In this document: in pieces, positions 8,394 to 16,962 of the stretch
How the letters are laid out: each line of letters opens with the position of its first letter
How positions within the stretch are numbered: position 1 is the stretch's first letter
Origin: Mycobacterium paraense
GTDB lineage: Bacteria > Actinomycetota > Actinomycetes > Mycobacteriales > Mycobacteriaceae
Reading direction: 5' to 3'
NCBI RefSeq assembly: GCF_002101815.1
Contig: NZ_LQPM01000008.1
Location: 62,001-126,000 of the forward strand
DNA length: 64,000 nt
Notes under the pieces: generated by a model
What the model was told of the DNA's origin: nothing
The model's input: only the letters and a program-made list of their open reading frames with translations
Databases searched by the model: none
Position numbers and translations under genes: made by a program

Positions 8394-9710
8394 ATGAGCG
8401 ACGTCGTCACCGCCCCGCCGGCCGTTCGCCTACCGCCGGCCACCCGGATGCCGAAACTGCTGCAGGGCATCTTCTTTGCGGTCTCGCGCCGGTGGATGAT
8501 CCAGCGGCTGGCGCGCCGACACGGCAACGTGTTCACGGTCAACATCCCGATCTATGGCCGCGTGGTGGTGGTCGGCGACTGGAGGCTGGCCAAGCAGGTG
8601 TTCACCACCAGCCCGGAAGAGCTCGGAAACATCCAGCCCAACCTGAGCCGGCTGTTCGGCTCCGGGTCGGTGTTCGCGCTCGACGGCGACGATCACCGCC
8701 GGCGTCGACGCCTGCTGGCGCCGCCGTTTCACGGCAAGAGCATGAAGAACTACGAGGCGATCATCGAAGAGGAGACGCTGCGAGAGTCGGCCGGCTGGCC
8801 GGAAGGCGCGCCCGTGGCCACGCTGCCGTCGATGATGCGCATCACGCTCAACGCCATCCTGCGCGCGGTGTTCGGGGCCGAGGGCGCCGAGCTCGACGAG
8901 CTGCGCCGGCTGATCCCGCCGTGGGTCACCCTGGGTTCGCGCCTGGCGGCGCTGCCGAAACCCGAGCGCGACTACGGCCGGTTCAGCCCGTGGGGCCGGC
9001 TGGCCGAGTGGCGCCGCCAGTACGACGTCGTGCTCGACCGCCTGATCGACGCGGAGCGGGCCGATCCCCATTTCGACGAGCGGACCGACGTGCTGGCGCT
9101 GATGCTGCGCAGCACCTACGAGGACGGTTCGGCGATGTCCCGCAAGGACATTGGCGACGAGCTGCTCACGTTGCTGGCCGCCGGGCACGAAACCACCGCC
9201 TCCACGCTGGGCTGGGCTTTCGAACGGTTGAGCCGCCACCCGGATATCCTGGCCGCCCTGGTTGACGAGGCGGACAACGGCGGCTCCGAGCTGCGCCAGG
9301 CGACGATCCTGGAGGTCCAGCGGGCGCGCACGGTCATCGATTTCGCCGCCCGCCGCGTGTACCCGCCGGTCTTTCAACTCGGTGAATGGGTCATCCCCCA
9401 CGGGGACTCGATCATCATCAGCATCGCGCAGATCCACAACGACCCCAGCGTCTTTCCCGACCCCGAACGCTTCGACCCGCAGCGCTACATCGAAAACAAG
9501 CCGTCCTCGTTCGCGTGGATTCCGTTCGGCGGCGGCACCCGGCGCTGCGTGGGTGCGGCGTTCGCCAACATGGAGATGGACGTGGTGTTGCGAACGGTGT
9601 TGCGCAACTTCACCATTGAGACCACCACGGAACCCGGGGAACGGTGGCACAGCCGCGGCGTCGCGTTCACCCCGAAGGACGGCGGACGCATCGTGGTGCA
9701 CCGCCGCTGA
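8394..9710 (+). CDS. cyp138: Cytochrome P450 CYP138
   Basis: A 438-residue P450. The oxygen-binding I-helix reads AAGHETTAST, an ExxR motif lies in LEVQRAR, and the heme-thiolate loop FGGGTRRCVG places Cys385 as iron ligand. Long stretches (SGSVFALDGDDHRRRRRLLAPPFH, for example) match what I recall of M. tuberculosis CYP138 (Rv0136). The ATG at 8394 gives the family length; an in-frame ATG at 8376 is possible. It needs an external ferredoxin and reductase, and none is adjacent. The substrate is not known. It is controlled by two TetR operators upstream. Confidence 0.93.
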   Translation: MSDVVTAPPAVRLPPATRMPKLLQGIFFAVSRRWMIQRLARRHGNVFTVNIPIYGRVVVVGDWRLAKQVFTTSPEELGNIQPNLSRLFGSGSVFALDGDDHRRRRRLLAPPFHGKSMKNYEAIIEEETLRESAGWPEGAPVATLPSMMRITLNAILRAVFGAEGAELDELRRLIPPWVTLGSRLAALPKPERDYGRFSPWGRLAEWRRQYDVVLDRLIDAERADPHFDERTDVLALMLRSTYEDGSAMSRKDIGDELLTLLAAGHETTASTLGWAFERLSRHPDILAALVDEADNGGSELRQATILEVQRARTVIDFAARRVYPPVFQLGEWVIPHGDSIIISIAQIHNDPSVFPDPERFDPQRYIENKPSSFAWIPFGGGTRRCVGAAFANMEMDVVLRTVLRNFTIETTTEPGERWHSRGVAFTPKDGGRIVVHRR

Positions 9711-9714
9711 GCAG

Positions 9715-10929
9715 CTAGCCTTCGGGACGCGGCGCTGCCGGCTTGGGGGCGCGGCGGGCGGTTTCCAACGCGATGCACAGTTCCGCCGCGGCACGTGGAT
9801 CGGTGAGCACTCGGCCGGTCCGGTGCTCGAGTTTGCGCAACCGTTGGCGCACCGTGTTGGGGTGCACGTACAGCGCGCCCGCCGCGCGTTCGGCGGAACC
9901 GCCGTTGTCGAGCCATGCCTCGAGCGTGTCGAGCAGCACGTCCCGCTCGTGGTCCGCCAAATCGTCCAGAGGGCCGAGGACCGTGGCCGACAGGCGGGCC
10001 ATCACATCCGGGTCGGCCACGGCCGTCACCGCCATCACGTCGCGGTCGAAGACCGTGACGCTCGCGCGGTCAGGACGGGAGCCCGTCATCGCGATTCGCG
10101 CGTATCGCAACGCGACCGCGGTTTCCCCGAGGTCGCTGATCGGCGGGCTGATGCCGATTCGGGGCGCCCGATACGCGCCGAGTTCCTTGAGCACGAGGTC
10201 GAGCATCCGCGGACCAAGCTGCAGGATGCCGACCTCGATGTCGGGCTGCAACCGCCAGGCGGAGGCGATTCCCTTGGCGGCCAAGCGACTCTCGATGTCG
10301 GGCAACACGGAGCGTCCGATGCTGGACAGTTCCGCGCACACGACGACGTACGGTCCGCGCAGCGAAATCCTCAGTGCGTCGGCGGTATTCCAGATATCCA
10401 GGTTGTCCGGCAGCCGGCCGTCGATGAGCGCCTGCACCATCGCCGAACGCTCCCGCTGGCGGCCGACGACTTGGCGGGCTATTTCTTCCTGGTACCCGCT
10501 GACCATGGCCGTGGTGAACTCGTCCAGCACCATCCACATCGCCGAGGCGGCGTGCACCAATCCGCCGTCGCTTACCGTGGCGGACCGCGCCGCTTCGGCG
10601 CGCAGTTCGTCCCACAGAAAGCGTGCGCACTTCCGGTAGGAATCCATGACCGCCGGCAACGGCACACCGGCGGCCGCCCGGTTGCGGCCGGTGGCCGCGG
10701 CCGCGCTCGTGTCGTAGGCGCGCCCGGGTTGACCGAACGCGCCCAGGATGAAGTCGAGGTGGCTCCGCACGGTGCTGCGCAGTTGGTCGTCGGTCACCAA
10801 TGCCACGGTCCGGTGGAAGTCGACGTCGCGGCGCATCAGCCCCAGCATGGTGTCGGCCAGTTCGTCGGCGCGTGAGAGCAGGGCGGCACCGAGTTCGGCG
10901 AGTTGCGCGTCCGCGGAATCGGCGGCCAT
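9715..10929 (-). CDS. PucR/CdaR-family transcriptional regulator
   Basis: A 404-residue protein. The N-terminal two thirds hold a helical RsbRD-like region (DELADTMLGLMRRDVDFHRTVALV) and a degenerate GGDEF-like middle section. The C-terminus is the PucR helix-turn-helix, LLDTLEAWLDNGGSAERAAGALYVHPNTVRQRLRKLEHRTG. Such proteins usually activate catabolic genes in response to a metabolite. It lies 80 bases downstream of the benzoylformate-decarboxylase-like gene on the same strand and is probably its regulator or co-transcribed with it. It is not part of the M. tuberculosis order at this place, as far as I recall. Confidence 0.85.
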   Translation of the reverse strand: MAADSADAQLAELGAALLSRADELADTMLGLMRRDVDFHRTVALVTDDQLRSTVRSHLDFILGAFGQPGRAYDTSAAAATGRNRAAAGVPLPAVMDSYRKCARFLWDELRAEAARSATVSDGGLVHAASAMWMVLDEFTTAMVSGYQEEIARQVVGRQRERSAMVQALIDGRLPDNLDIWNTADALRISLRGPYVVVCAELSSIGRSVLPDIESRLAAKGIASAWRLQPDIEVGILQLGPRMLDLVLKELGAYRAPRIGISPPISDLGETAVALRYARIAMTGSRPDRASVTVFDRDVMAVTAVADPDVMARLSATVLGPLDDLADHERDVLLDTLEAWLDNGGSAERAAGALYVHPNTVRQRLRKLEHRTGRVLTDPRAAAELCIALETARRAPKPAAPRPEG

Positions 10930-11009
10930 AGCCGCAGCCTAATGGGCGTCAGGGCATCAGCACCTGTCCCGGCCCGGTCGTGCTGATCTCCGCGGCCCGC
11001 ATTGCGGCA

Positions 11010-12623
11010 TCAGCCCAGATGCGCGAGTTGGGGTTTGGTCGGCACCACGATCACCGTCGGTCCGTCGGCTCCAAGCGCGGCCTGGAATTCGTTCACCAGC
11101 TGTTCGGTGTCCGCCACGGTGACGGCGCGGCATCCGAAGCCCGTTGCCAGCGCGTGGATGTCGAGACCGGGCAGATCCAGACCGGGCACACCCGGTGTCT
11201 TCTCAAGTAGCGCAAACGATTTCAAGACCGAATACTCGCCGTTGCGCATCACGACGAACACGATCGGTAGTTTGTGTTGCGCCGCGGTCCAGATCGCCTG
11301 GATCGAATACTGGAACGAGCCGTCGCCGATGGTCGCCACGACAGCGCGTTTGCGACCGGCTGCGCGGTCGCCGAGCGCGACGCCGACCGCGCCCGGCACT
11401 CCCCAGCCGATGCCCCCGCTGCCGGTGGCGAAGAAGGAATGCGAACGCAGGGTGGGCAGCCAGCGGGCCTGCTCGGCCATCGTCGACGTCGACTCGTTGA
11501 CCAGCGCGGCTTCCGGCGGCTTCACCGTGTTCAGTGCGGAGTACACCTGTGCCGGCGTCAGCGGGGCGGCGGCGGGTTCCACCGTGCCCGGGGTGCGGTC
11601 CAGCGGCTTGGGCGTCGGCCGGTCGGTCTTGGCCTCGATCAGCGGGGCGAGCTGTTGCAGGGCCAGCAACGTGTCGCTCAGCAGGCTGTCGCCCACCGGC
11701 GCGGCACCGGCCAGCCATGGGTCCGCGGTGATGTGCAGCAATTCGGTGCCCTCGGGCAAGAAGTCGCCGGCCACGTACGGGTAGTAGCGGAAGACCTGAG
11801 CGCCGACGACGACGACCAGATCGTGGCCGCGCAGCACCGCGTTCACTTCCGCGATCGTCATCGGCAGCATGCCCTGGTAGAGCGGATGGTCTTCGGGGAA
11901 AGACACGCGGTCCGGCAGGGCACTGGAATACACCGGGGCGTGCACCTGCTCGGCGAACGCGACGGCGGCGTCCCACCCGCCGGCCCGGTCGACTTCGGGA
12001 CCGACGACCAGCAGCGGCCGCCGCGCCCGGTTGATGCGCTCGGCGAAGTCACCAAGGCGCGCGGCGTCGGGCGCGCTGCGGCTGCTGGCCGTCCGGACCA
12101 CCGCCGGCCCGAGTGCTGGCCTGTCCCAGTCATCGAGGGGGATCGACAGGTACACGGGGCCGGCGGGCGGCTGGACCGCGACGGTGTAGGCCCGCATGAA
12201 CGCCGCCGGCACGTCCTCGGCGCGGGTCGGTTGGTATGCCCACTTGACCCACGGAAGGGGAAGCAGCGTTTCATCGGTGTTGGTCAAATATGGCTCGCAC
12301 AAGATCATTTCGCGGGTTTGCTGTCCGGCGGTGACGATCATCGGGGTGTTGCTCTTATACGCACTGATTAGGCTGCCCATCGCGTTTCCGGTGCCCGCCG
12401 CGGTATGCAGGTTCACTAGCGACGGTTTGCCGCTCGCCTGTGCGAAGCCGTCGGCCATGGCCAGCACCGACGCCTCCTGCAGGCCGAGGACGTAGGTGAA
12501 GTCGTCGGGGAAGTTCTTCAAGAACGTCTGCTCGGTCGAACCGGGGTTGCCGAACACCGTCGTCAATCCCAAGTTGCGCAGCAGGTCGTACGTCACATCC
12601 CAGACGGTGCTTTGAGACGGCAT
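11010..12623 (-). CDS. Thiamine-diphosphate enzyme, benzoylformate decarboxylase-like
   Basis: A 537-residue ThDP enzyme. FGNPGSTEQ (Ser29), Glu50 in LGLQEAS and His73 in NLHTAAG correspond in place to the active-site Ser, Glu and His of benzoylformate decarboxylase. The diphosphate-binding motif runs from GDGSFQYSIQ to VVMRN. The likely reaction is non-oxidative decarboxylation of an aromatic 2-oxo acid to an aldehyde, as in mandelate breakdown. No other mandelate gene is adjacent. Start is the ATG at 12623; a longer frame to 12650 lacks support. The PucR-type gene follows on the same strand. Oxalyl-CoA decarboxylase or acetolactate-synthase relatives are less likely. Confidence 0.82.
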   Translation of the reverse strand: MPSQSTVWDVTYDLLRNLGLTTVFGNPGSTEQTFLKNFPDDFTYVLGLQEASVLAMADGFAQASGKPSLVNLHTAAGTGNAMGSLISAYKSNTPMIVTAGQQTREMILCEPYLTNTDETLLPLPWVKWAYQPTRAEDVPAAFMRAYTVAVQPPAGPVYLSIPLDDWDRPALGPAVVRTASSRSAPDAARLGDFAERINRARRPLLVVGPEVDRAGGWDAAVAFAEQVHAPVYSSALPDRVSFPEDHPLYQGMLPMTIAEVNAVLRGHDLVVVVGAQVFRYYPYVAGDFLPEGTELLHITADPWLAGAAPVGDSLLSDTLLALQQLAPLIEAKTDRPTPKPLDRTPGTVEPAAAPLTPAQVYSALNTVKPPEAALVNESTSTMAEQARWLPTLRSHSFFATGSGGIGWGVPGAVGVALGDRAAGRKRAVVATIGDGSFQYSIQAIWTAAQHKLPIVFVVMRNGEYSVLKSFALLEKTPGVPGLDLPGLDIHALATGFGCRAVTVADTEQLVNEFQAALGADGPTVIVVPTKPQLAHLG

Positions 12624-12666
12624 GAGCCCGAACTTCCCTTCGCAGTGCACATTCGGCGAATAGAGC

Positions 12667-12690
12667 GAGCGCCCGCCTGCGCGGGCGCTC
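12667..12690. terminator. Strong GC hairpin between msrA and the ThDP enzyme gene
   Basis: GAGCGCCCGC (12667-12676), loop CTGC, GCGGGCGCTC (12681-12690): a perfect 10-bp stem with a four-base loop. It lies just upstream of the ThDP gene start and downstream of msrA on the minus strand. No T-run follows, so it would be a mycobacterial U-less terminator or a leader structure. Confidence 0.5.
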
Positions 12691-12797
12691 GATCCCTGTG
12701 CCTAGATTGTCGGGTGTACGGGCGGCGTTGTCGATGTGGAGGCGGACAGCATCGCGGCGAGAGGACAGTGGTTGTCGACACTCCCGCTGCGGGACGG

Positions 12798-12813
12798 CCC
12801 GCGGGAACGCGGG
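12798..12813 (-). terminator. Hairpin just after msrA
   Basis: CCCGCG, loop GGAA, CGCGGG; a six-base stem that starts about 12 bases past the msrA stop on the minus strand. It lacks a T-run. A weak terminator candidate that may act with the hairpin at 12667-12690. Confidence 0.4.
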
Positions 12814-12824
12814 TTACCCGTTGA

Positions 12825-13340
12825 CTATTGACCGGCGGCGGCCCGGCGCGGCAACTTCCAACCGGGACGCACGAAGTGGCAGGTGTACCCGCTGGGGTAG
12901 CGCTGCAGGTAGTCCTGGTGCTCGGGCTCGGCCTCCCAGAAATCCCCGGCCGGGCTGACCTCGGTCACGACCTTGCCGGGCCACAGGCCGGACGCCTCGA
13001 CGTCGGCGATGGTGTCCAGCGCGACCCGCTTCTGCTCGTCGTTGACATAGAAGATGGCCGACCGGTAACTGGTTCCCACGTCGTTGCCCTGGCGATTCTT
13101 CGTTGTCGGATCGTGGATCTGGAAGAAGAACTCCAGCAGCGTGCGGTAGTCGGTGAGGGTTGGGTCGTAGACGATTTCGACGGCCTCGGCGTGCGTGCCG
13201 TGATGACGGTAGGTCGCGTTGGGGACGTCACCGCCGCTGTATCCGACCCGCGTCGAGATCACGCCGGGCTGCTTGCGGATCAAATCCTGCATGCCCCAGA
13301 AACAGCCGCCGGCGAGAAGCGCCCGTTGATACTCCGCCAT
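12825..13340 (-). CDS. msrA: Peptide methionine sulfoxide reductase MsrA
   Basis: A 171-residue MsrA that reduces methionine-S-sulfoxide in proteins and so repairs oxidative damage. The catalytic Cys13 lies in the signature GGCFWG near the N-terminus; [16 protein letters not shown] and the C-terminal YxCHF region are also typical. The ATG at 13340 has GGAGGACAGAC directly upstream; the frame continues to 13403 but without a better start. It equals Rv0137c, which is about 182 residues. It is divergent from the Rv0138-type operon across a 234-base gap. Confidence 0.95.
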   Translation of the reverse strand: MAEYQRALLAGGCFWGMQDLIRKQPGVISTRVGYSGGDVPNATYRHHGTHAEAVEIVYDPTLTDYRTLLEFFFQIHDPTTKNRQGNDVGTSYRSAIFYVNDEQKRVALDTIADVEASGLWPGKVVTEVSPAGDFWEAEPEHQDYLQRYPSGYTCHFVRPGWKLPRRAAAGQ

Positions 13341-13436
13341 GTCTGTCCTCCTCGCCGTCCAGTGAGACCGCCTTAGATTATTCCGCATCGTCGGCGCGCC
13401 CACCGGAGTCGCTGGTGAGAGCCACGGCGTCGCGCG

Positions 13437-13494
13437 CCGAGCGTGAAACTGCTGCGCAAAATCGGCGAAAAACTCGCAGCAGTTTCACGTTCGG
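13437..13494. repeat. Long imperfect palindrome in the msrA/Rv0138 gap
   Basis: Arms 13437-13456 and 13475-13494 pair over 20 bases with one mismatch; the inner 15 bases (CGTGAAACTGCTGCG against CGCAGCAGTTTCACG) are perfect. The 18-base loop is A-rich. It lies between divergent genes, so it is not a normal terminator; it could be a leader hairpin, an operator pair or a dispersed intergenic element. Confidence 0.7.
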
Positions 13495-13552
13495 CGAGGG
13501 CCCGAGATGCGGCGGTCCGGGCCGCCGGGCGTCCACCCTCGACAAATGTCAA

Positions 13553-13566
13553 TAGAACGTGTTCTA
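13553..13566. promoter_or_regulatory. KstR-type operator
   Basis: TAGAACGTGTTCTA fits the published KstR consensus TnnAACnnGTTnnA exactly and is symmetric apart from the central two bases. KstR is the TetR repressor of the mycobacterial cholesterol-catabolism regulon. The site ends eight bases before the ATG at 13575, so binding would block the operon 13575-15568. Confidence 0.7.
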
Positions 13567-13574
13567 GTTTCGGC

Positions 13575-14078
13575 ATGACTACGTCAGCGTTCTCCCGTAG
13601 CGAACTGGCTACCGCGTTCGAGAAGTTTGAGGCGACGGTCGCCCGGGCCGCCGAAACCAGGGACTGGGACGCGTGGGTCGAGCAGTACACGCCCGACGTC
13701 GAGTACATCGAGCACGCGGCGGGCACCATGCGCGGCCGCGACGAGGTGCGCGACTGGATCAAGGAAACGATGACGACCTTCCCGGGCAGCCACATGGTCG
13801 CGTTCCCGACGTTGTGGTCGGTCATCGACGAGTCCACGGGACGGGTGATCCTCGAGCTGGACAATCCCATGCGCGACCCGGGCGACGGCAGCGTCATCAG
13901 CGCGAGCAACATCACGATCATCACGTACGCCGGCGACGGCCTGTGGAGCCGTGAGGAGGACATCTACAACCCCCTGCGCTTCCTGCGCGCGGGAATGAAA
14001 TGGTGCCGCAAGGCCGAGGCCCTCGGCACGCTCGACGAGGACGCCGCGCGCTGGATGCAGCAATACGGAGGAGCGTAA
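13575..14078 (+). CDS. SnoaL-like / NTF2-fold protein (Rv0138 equivalent)
   Basis: A 167-residue protein, the same length as Rv0138. Its layout is that of an NTF2-fold protein: ARAAETRDWDAWVEQYTPDVEYIEHAAGTMRGRDEVRDWI followed by a beta sheet. The fold is shared by small isomerases, cyclases and hydrolases. The ATG at 13575 sits directly behind the KstR-type site. Its TAA is followed at once by the GTG of the epimerase-like gene, so they form an operon. A role in sterol or lipid breakdown is inferred from the operator only. Confidence 0.82.
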   Translation: MTTSAFSRSELATAFEKFEATVARAAETRDWDAWVEQYTPDVEYIEHAAGTMRGRDEVRDWIKETMTTFPGSHMVAFPTLWSVIDESTGRVILELDNPMRDPGDGSVISASNITIITYAGDGLWSREEDIYNPLRFLRAGMKWCRKAEALGTLDEDAARWMQQYGGA

Positions 14079-15110
14079 GTGAGCACGAAACCCAAGCTGG
14101 TCATCGGCGCCAACGGCTTCCTGGGCTCGCACGTGACCCGCCAGCTCGTCGCCGGCGGCGCGCAGGTACGCGCGATGGTGCGCCCGACCGCCAACACCCG
14201 CGCCATCGACGATCTCGAGCTCACCCGCTTTCATGGCGACGTCTTCGATACCGACACCGTGCGCGAGGCGATGGACGGCGTCGACGACGTCTACTACTGC
14301 GTCGTCGACACCCGCGCCTGGTTGCGCGACCCGTCGCCGCTGTTTCGCACCAACGTCGAGGGCCTGCGCAACGTACTCGATGTCGCCGTCAAGGAACCCG
14401 GTCTGCGCAGGTTCGTCTTCACCAGCACCTACGCGACCGTGGGCCGGCGACACGGTCACGTGGCGACCGAGGAGGACATCATCGACCCGCGCGGCCTGAC
14501 CCCCTATGTCCAATCCCGGGTCCAAGCCGAGGACCTGGTGATGCGATACGTGGCCGACGCCGGGCTGCCCGCCGTCGCGATGTGCGTCTCGACGACGTAC
14601 GGCAGCGGGGACTGGGGAGGCACCCCGCACGGCGCCTTCATCGCCGGCGCGGTGTTCGGCAAGCTGCCCTTCCTCATGAACGGCATCGAGCTGGAGGTCG
14701 TCGGGGTCGACGACGCCGCCCGGGCGATGATTCTGGCCGCCGAGCGTGGCCGCATCGGCGAGCGATACCTGGTCTCCGAGCGGATGTTTGCGCTCAACGA
14801 CGTCGTGCGGATCGCGGCCGAGGAGGCCGGCGTGCCACCGCCGCAACGCGCGATCTCGGTGCCCGTGCTGTATGCCCTTGCCGCGGCGGGCACGCTGAGG
14901 GCCCGACTCACCGGCAAGGACTCCGAACTCAGCCTCAAGTCGGTGCGGATGATGCGCGCCGAGGCTCCCGTCGACAGCGGCAAGGCGAAGCGGGAGTTGG
15001 GCTGGCAGCCGCGCCCGGTAGAGGAATCCATCCGCGAGGCGGCCCGATTCTGGGCGGCGCTGAAGGGCGCGCAGAACCCTCGAAAAGACAAGGCCGCCCA
15101 GGCCGAGTAG
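14079..15110 (+). CDS. NAD(P)-dependent epimerase/3beta-HSD-like extended SDR (Rv0139 equivalent)
   Basis: A 343-residue extended SDR. The dinucleotide motif GANGFLGS is at residues 10-17, and TSTYATVG (115-122) holds the catalytic Ser/Thr. The tyrosine motif is YVQSR: Tyr143 is followed by Arg147 where Lys is usual. The family includes NDP-sugar epimerases, dihydroflavonol reductases and 3beta-hydroxysteroid dehydrogenases. The C-terminus ends in a charged tail. The start is GTG, immediately after the SnoaL stop, under the KstR-type site. Confidence 0.85.
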   Translation: MSTKPKLVIGANGFLGSHVTRQLVAGGAQVRAMVRPTANTRAIDDLELTRFHGDVFDTDTVREAMDGVDDVYYCVVDTRAWLRDPSPLFRTNVEGLRNVLDVAVKEPGLRRFVFTSTYATVGRRHGHVATEEDIIDPRGLTPYVQSRVQAEDLVMRYVADAGLPAVAMCVSTTYGSGDWGGTPHGAFIAGAVFGKLPFLMNGIELEVVGVDDAARAMILAAERGRIGERYLVSERMFALNDVVRIAAEEAGVPPPQRAISVPVLYALAAAGTLRARLTGKDSELSLKSVRMMRAEAPVDSGKAKRELGWQPRPVEESIREAARFWAALKGAQNPRKDKAAQAE

Positions 15111-15184
15111 TGTCGGGCGTCCCGGTCGGGAAGCGTTGGGTCCAGGCGGTTGTTGCAACCCCTATCCGCGTCTGAGGAGGAACC

Positions 15185-15568
15185 ATGAGCCACCCCGAAA
15201 TCAAAGAACCGAGCGCCGGGCATCCGATCACCATCGAGCCGACGAAAGGCCGGGTGCAGGTGCGCATCAACGGCGAACTCGTCGCGGACACGACCGCGGC
15301 GCTGGAGCTGCGCGAGGCGACTTTGCCTGCGGTGCAATACATTCCGATGAGCGACGTGGTCGCCGACCGGCTGTCCCGCACCGACACCAGCACCTACTGC
15401 CCGTTCAAGGGTGACGCCAGCTACTACAGCGTGACGACGTCCGCCGGCGAGACCGTCGACGACGTGATCTGGACGTACGAGCAGCCGTATCCCGCCGTCG
15501 CCGCCATCGCGGGGCACGTCGCCTTCTACCCCAACAAGGCCGAGATTTCAGTAGCCCACACTGGGTGA
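15185..15568 (+). CDS. DUF427 protein (Rv0140 equivalent)
   Basis: A 127-residue single DUF427 domain: RVQVRINGELVADTTAALEL, the aromatic/Cys stretch DTSTYCPFKGDASYYSV, and IWTYEQPYPAVAAIAGHVAFYPNKAEI. The ATG at 15185 follows GAGGAGGAACC. The protein is small, beta-rich and cytosolic; its function is not known. The last 21 bases overlap the end of the convergent gene at 15548. It probably belongs to the operon that starts at 13575. Confidence 0.85.
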   Translation: MSHPEIKEPSAGHPITIEPTKGRVQVRINGELVADTTAALELREATLPAVQYIPMSDVVADRLSRTDTSTYCPFKGDASYYSVTTSAGETVDDVIWTYEQPYPAVAAIAGHVAFYPNKAEISVAHTG

Positions 15569-15952
15569 CTGGGGCAGCGCGCGCGCTTGGGCGCGCGTGT
15601 CGCTGTATTCGCGCATCGAGACGATCAACCCGTCGCGGATCTCGAAGATGCAGGCGAAGGGGCTGTCGTATTCGACCCCGTCGGTGTTGACGCCGGTTGC
15701 CTGGGCTTCGACCACCACCGCGTCGCCGTCGGCGAAGCAACTGCGCAGTTCGACGCTGAGCTCCAAGCTCCGTTTGCGCCACTCGACCGATTGCCGCAAC
15801 GTCGCCTTGTCGAACGATATGCGGGTGTACAGACTCCAATAGGTGAAGTCGTCGCTCAGCAGCGAGAAGCCCTCGTCCAGGTCGGCCCCCTCGGTCAGGC
15901 TCTGCAAGAACATCCAGGCGAGCTCCGTGTGCGGGCCATCGAATGGCGTCAT
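15548..15952 (-). CDS. SnoaL/NTF2-like protein (Rv0141c equivalent)
   Basis: A 134-residue NTF2-fold protein, close to Rv0141c in length (136). It has the common sequence of a ligand-pocket protein: DLDEGFSLLSDDFTYWSLYTRISFDKATLRQSVEWR, then YDSPFACIFEIRDGLIVSMREYSDT. No catalytic set can be assigned. The start is the ATG at 15952, and the gene end overlaps that of the DUF427 gene by 21 bases. Confidence 0.8.
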   Translation of the reverse strand: MTPFDGPHTELAWMFLQSLTEGADLDEGFSLLSDDFTYWSLYTRISFDKATLRQSVEWRKRSLELSVELRSCFADGDAVVVEAQATGVNTDGVEYDSPFACIFEIRDGLIVSMREYSDTRAQARALPQSPSVGY

Positions 15953-16045
15953 CACATCGCAATATTGACTTGACGGATAGTTTGCGGTCAAACCGCGCGA
16001 TCCTTGCAAAAGGTTCGGACTTATCGGGATTGAGAAAGGCGTCGG

Positions 16046-16957
16046 GTGCAGAGCGCGCGAACGGTCACGTTCCCCGGGGCTGCCAGCTACGGGCACACCC
16101 TCGCGCCCCTGCGGCGGGGTCCCCGAGATCCGTGCTTCCGGACGCCCGGCGACGGCGCCATCTGGCGAACCAGCCTGCTGCCCACCGGCCCGGTCACCGC
16201 ACGGATCACCCGCGCGGCCGCCAACGCCGCCCATTGCGTGGCGTGGGGCGACGGTGCGCAGCAATTCGTCGAGATGCTGCCGGCGATGCTGGGCGCCGAC
16301 GACGACGCCTCGGACTTCGTGCCGCGCGATCCGACGGTCGCCGCGGCGCATCGGCGCGTCCCCCACTTGCGGCTGGGCCGTACCGGGCTGGTGCTGGAAG
16401 CCTTGATCCCGGCGATCATCGAGCAGCGGGTGCCCGGCGCCGACGCGTTTCGGTCATGGCGTCTGCTGGTGTCCAAGTACGGCACCCCCGCGCCCGGGCC
16501 GGCCCCGGACGGGATGCGGGTGCCGCCCTCGGCCGAGGCGTGGCGGCACATCCCGTCGTGGGAGTTTCATCGCGCCAACGTGGATCCGGGCCGAGCGCAG
16601 ACCGTGGTGGGCTGCGCCCGCCGCGCGTCGTCGTTGGAGCGACTGGTGGCGCGGCCGGCGGAGCAGGCCCGCCGGGCGCTGACGTCGCTGCCGGGGGTGG
16701 GTGAGTGGACCGCCGCCGAGACCGCGCAGCGCGCGTTCGGTGACGCCGATGCCGTGTCGGTGGGTGACTACCACGTCCCGAAGATGATCGGCTGGACCCT
16801 GTTGGGCCGCCCCGTCGACGACGCGGCGATGCTCGAACTGCTCGAACCGATGCGACCGCACCGCCACCGCGTGGTTCGGCTGCTGGAAGCCAGCGGGCTG
16901 GCATACGAGCCCCGGCGGGGGGCGCGGCTGCCGGTGCAGCACATCAGCGAGATCTAG
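16046..16957 (+). CDS. HhH-GPD DNA glycosylase, AlkA-like (Rv0142 equivalent)
   Basis: A 303-residue protein with an N-terminal AlkA-type region and a C-terminal helix-hairpin-helix LPGVGEWTAAETAQRAFGDADA followed by VSVGDYHVPKMIGW, where the Asp of GDYHVP takes the place of the catalytic Asp of the GPD motif. It should remove alkylated or otherwise damaged bases. No iron-sulfur cysteines follow the GPD motif. The start is GTG; length agrees with Rv0142 (308). The 93-base gap before it holds a short hairpin GCGGT/ACCGC. Confidence 0.83.
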   Translation: MQSARTVTFPGAASYGHTLAPLRRGPRDPCFRTPGDGAIWRTSLLPTGPVTARITRAAANAAHCVAWGDGAQQFVEMLPAMLGADDDASDFVPRDPTVAAAHRRVPHLRLGRTGLVLEALIPAIIEQRVPGADAFRSWRLLVSKYGTPAPGPAPDGMRVPPSAEAWRHIPSWEFHRANVDPGRAQTVVGCARRASSLERLVARPAEQARRALTSLPGVGEWTAAETAQRAFGDADAVSVGDYHVPKMIGWTLLGRPVDDAAMLELLEPMRPHRHRVVRLLEASGLAYEPRRGARLPVQHISEI

Positions 16958-16962
16958 CTCGC

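Noticed and set aside
12612..12824. A 70-codon frame between msrA and the ThDP gene
   Set aside because: It starts inside the hairpin-rich gap and overlaps the leader of the ThDP gene; Arg/Cys-rich composition and no ribosome site.
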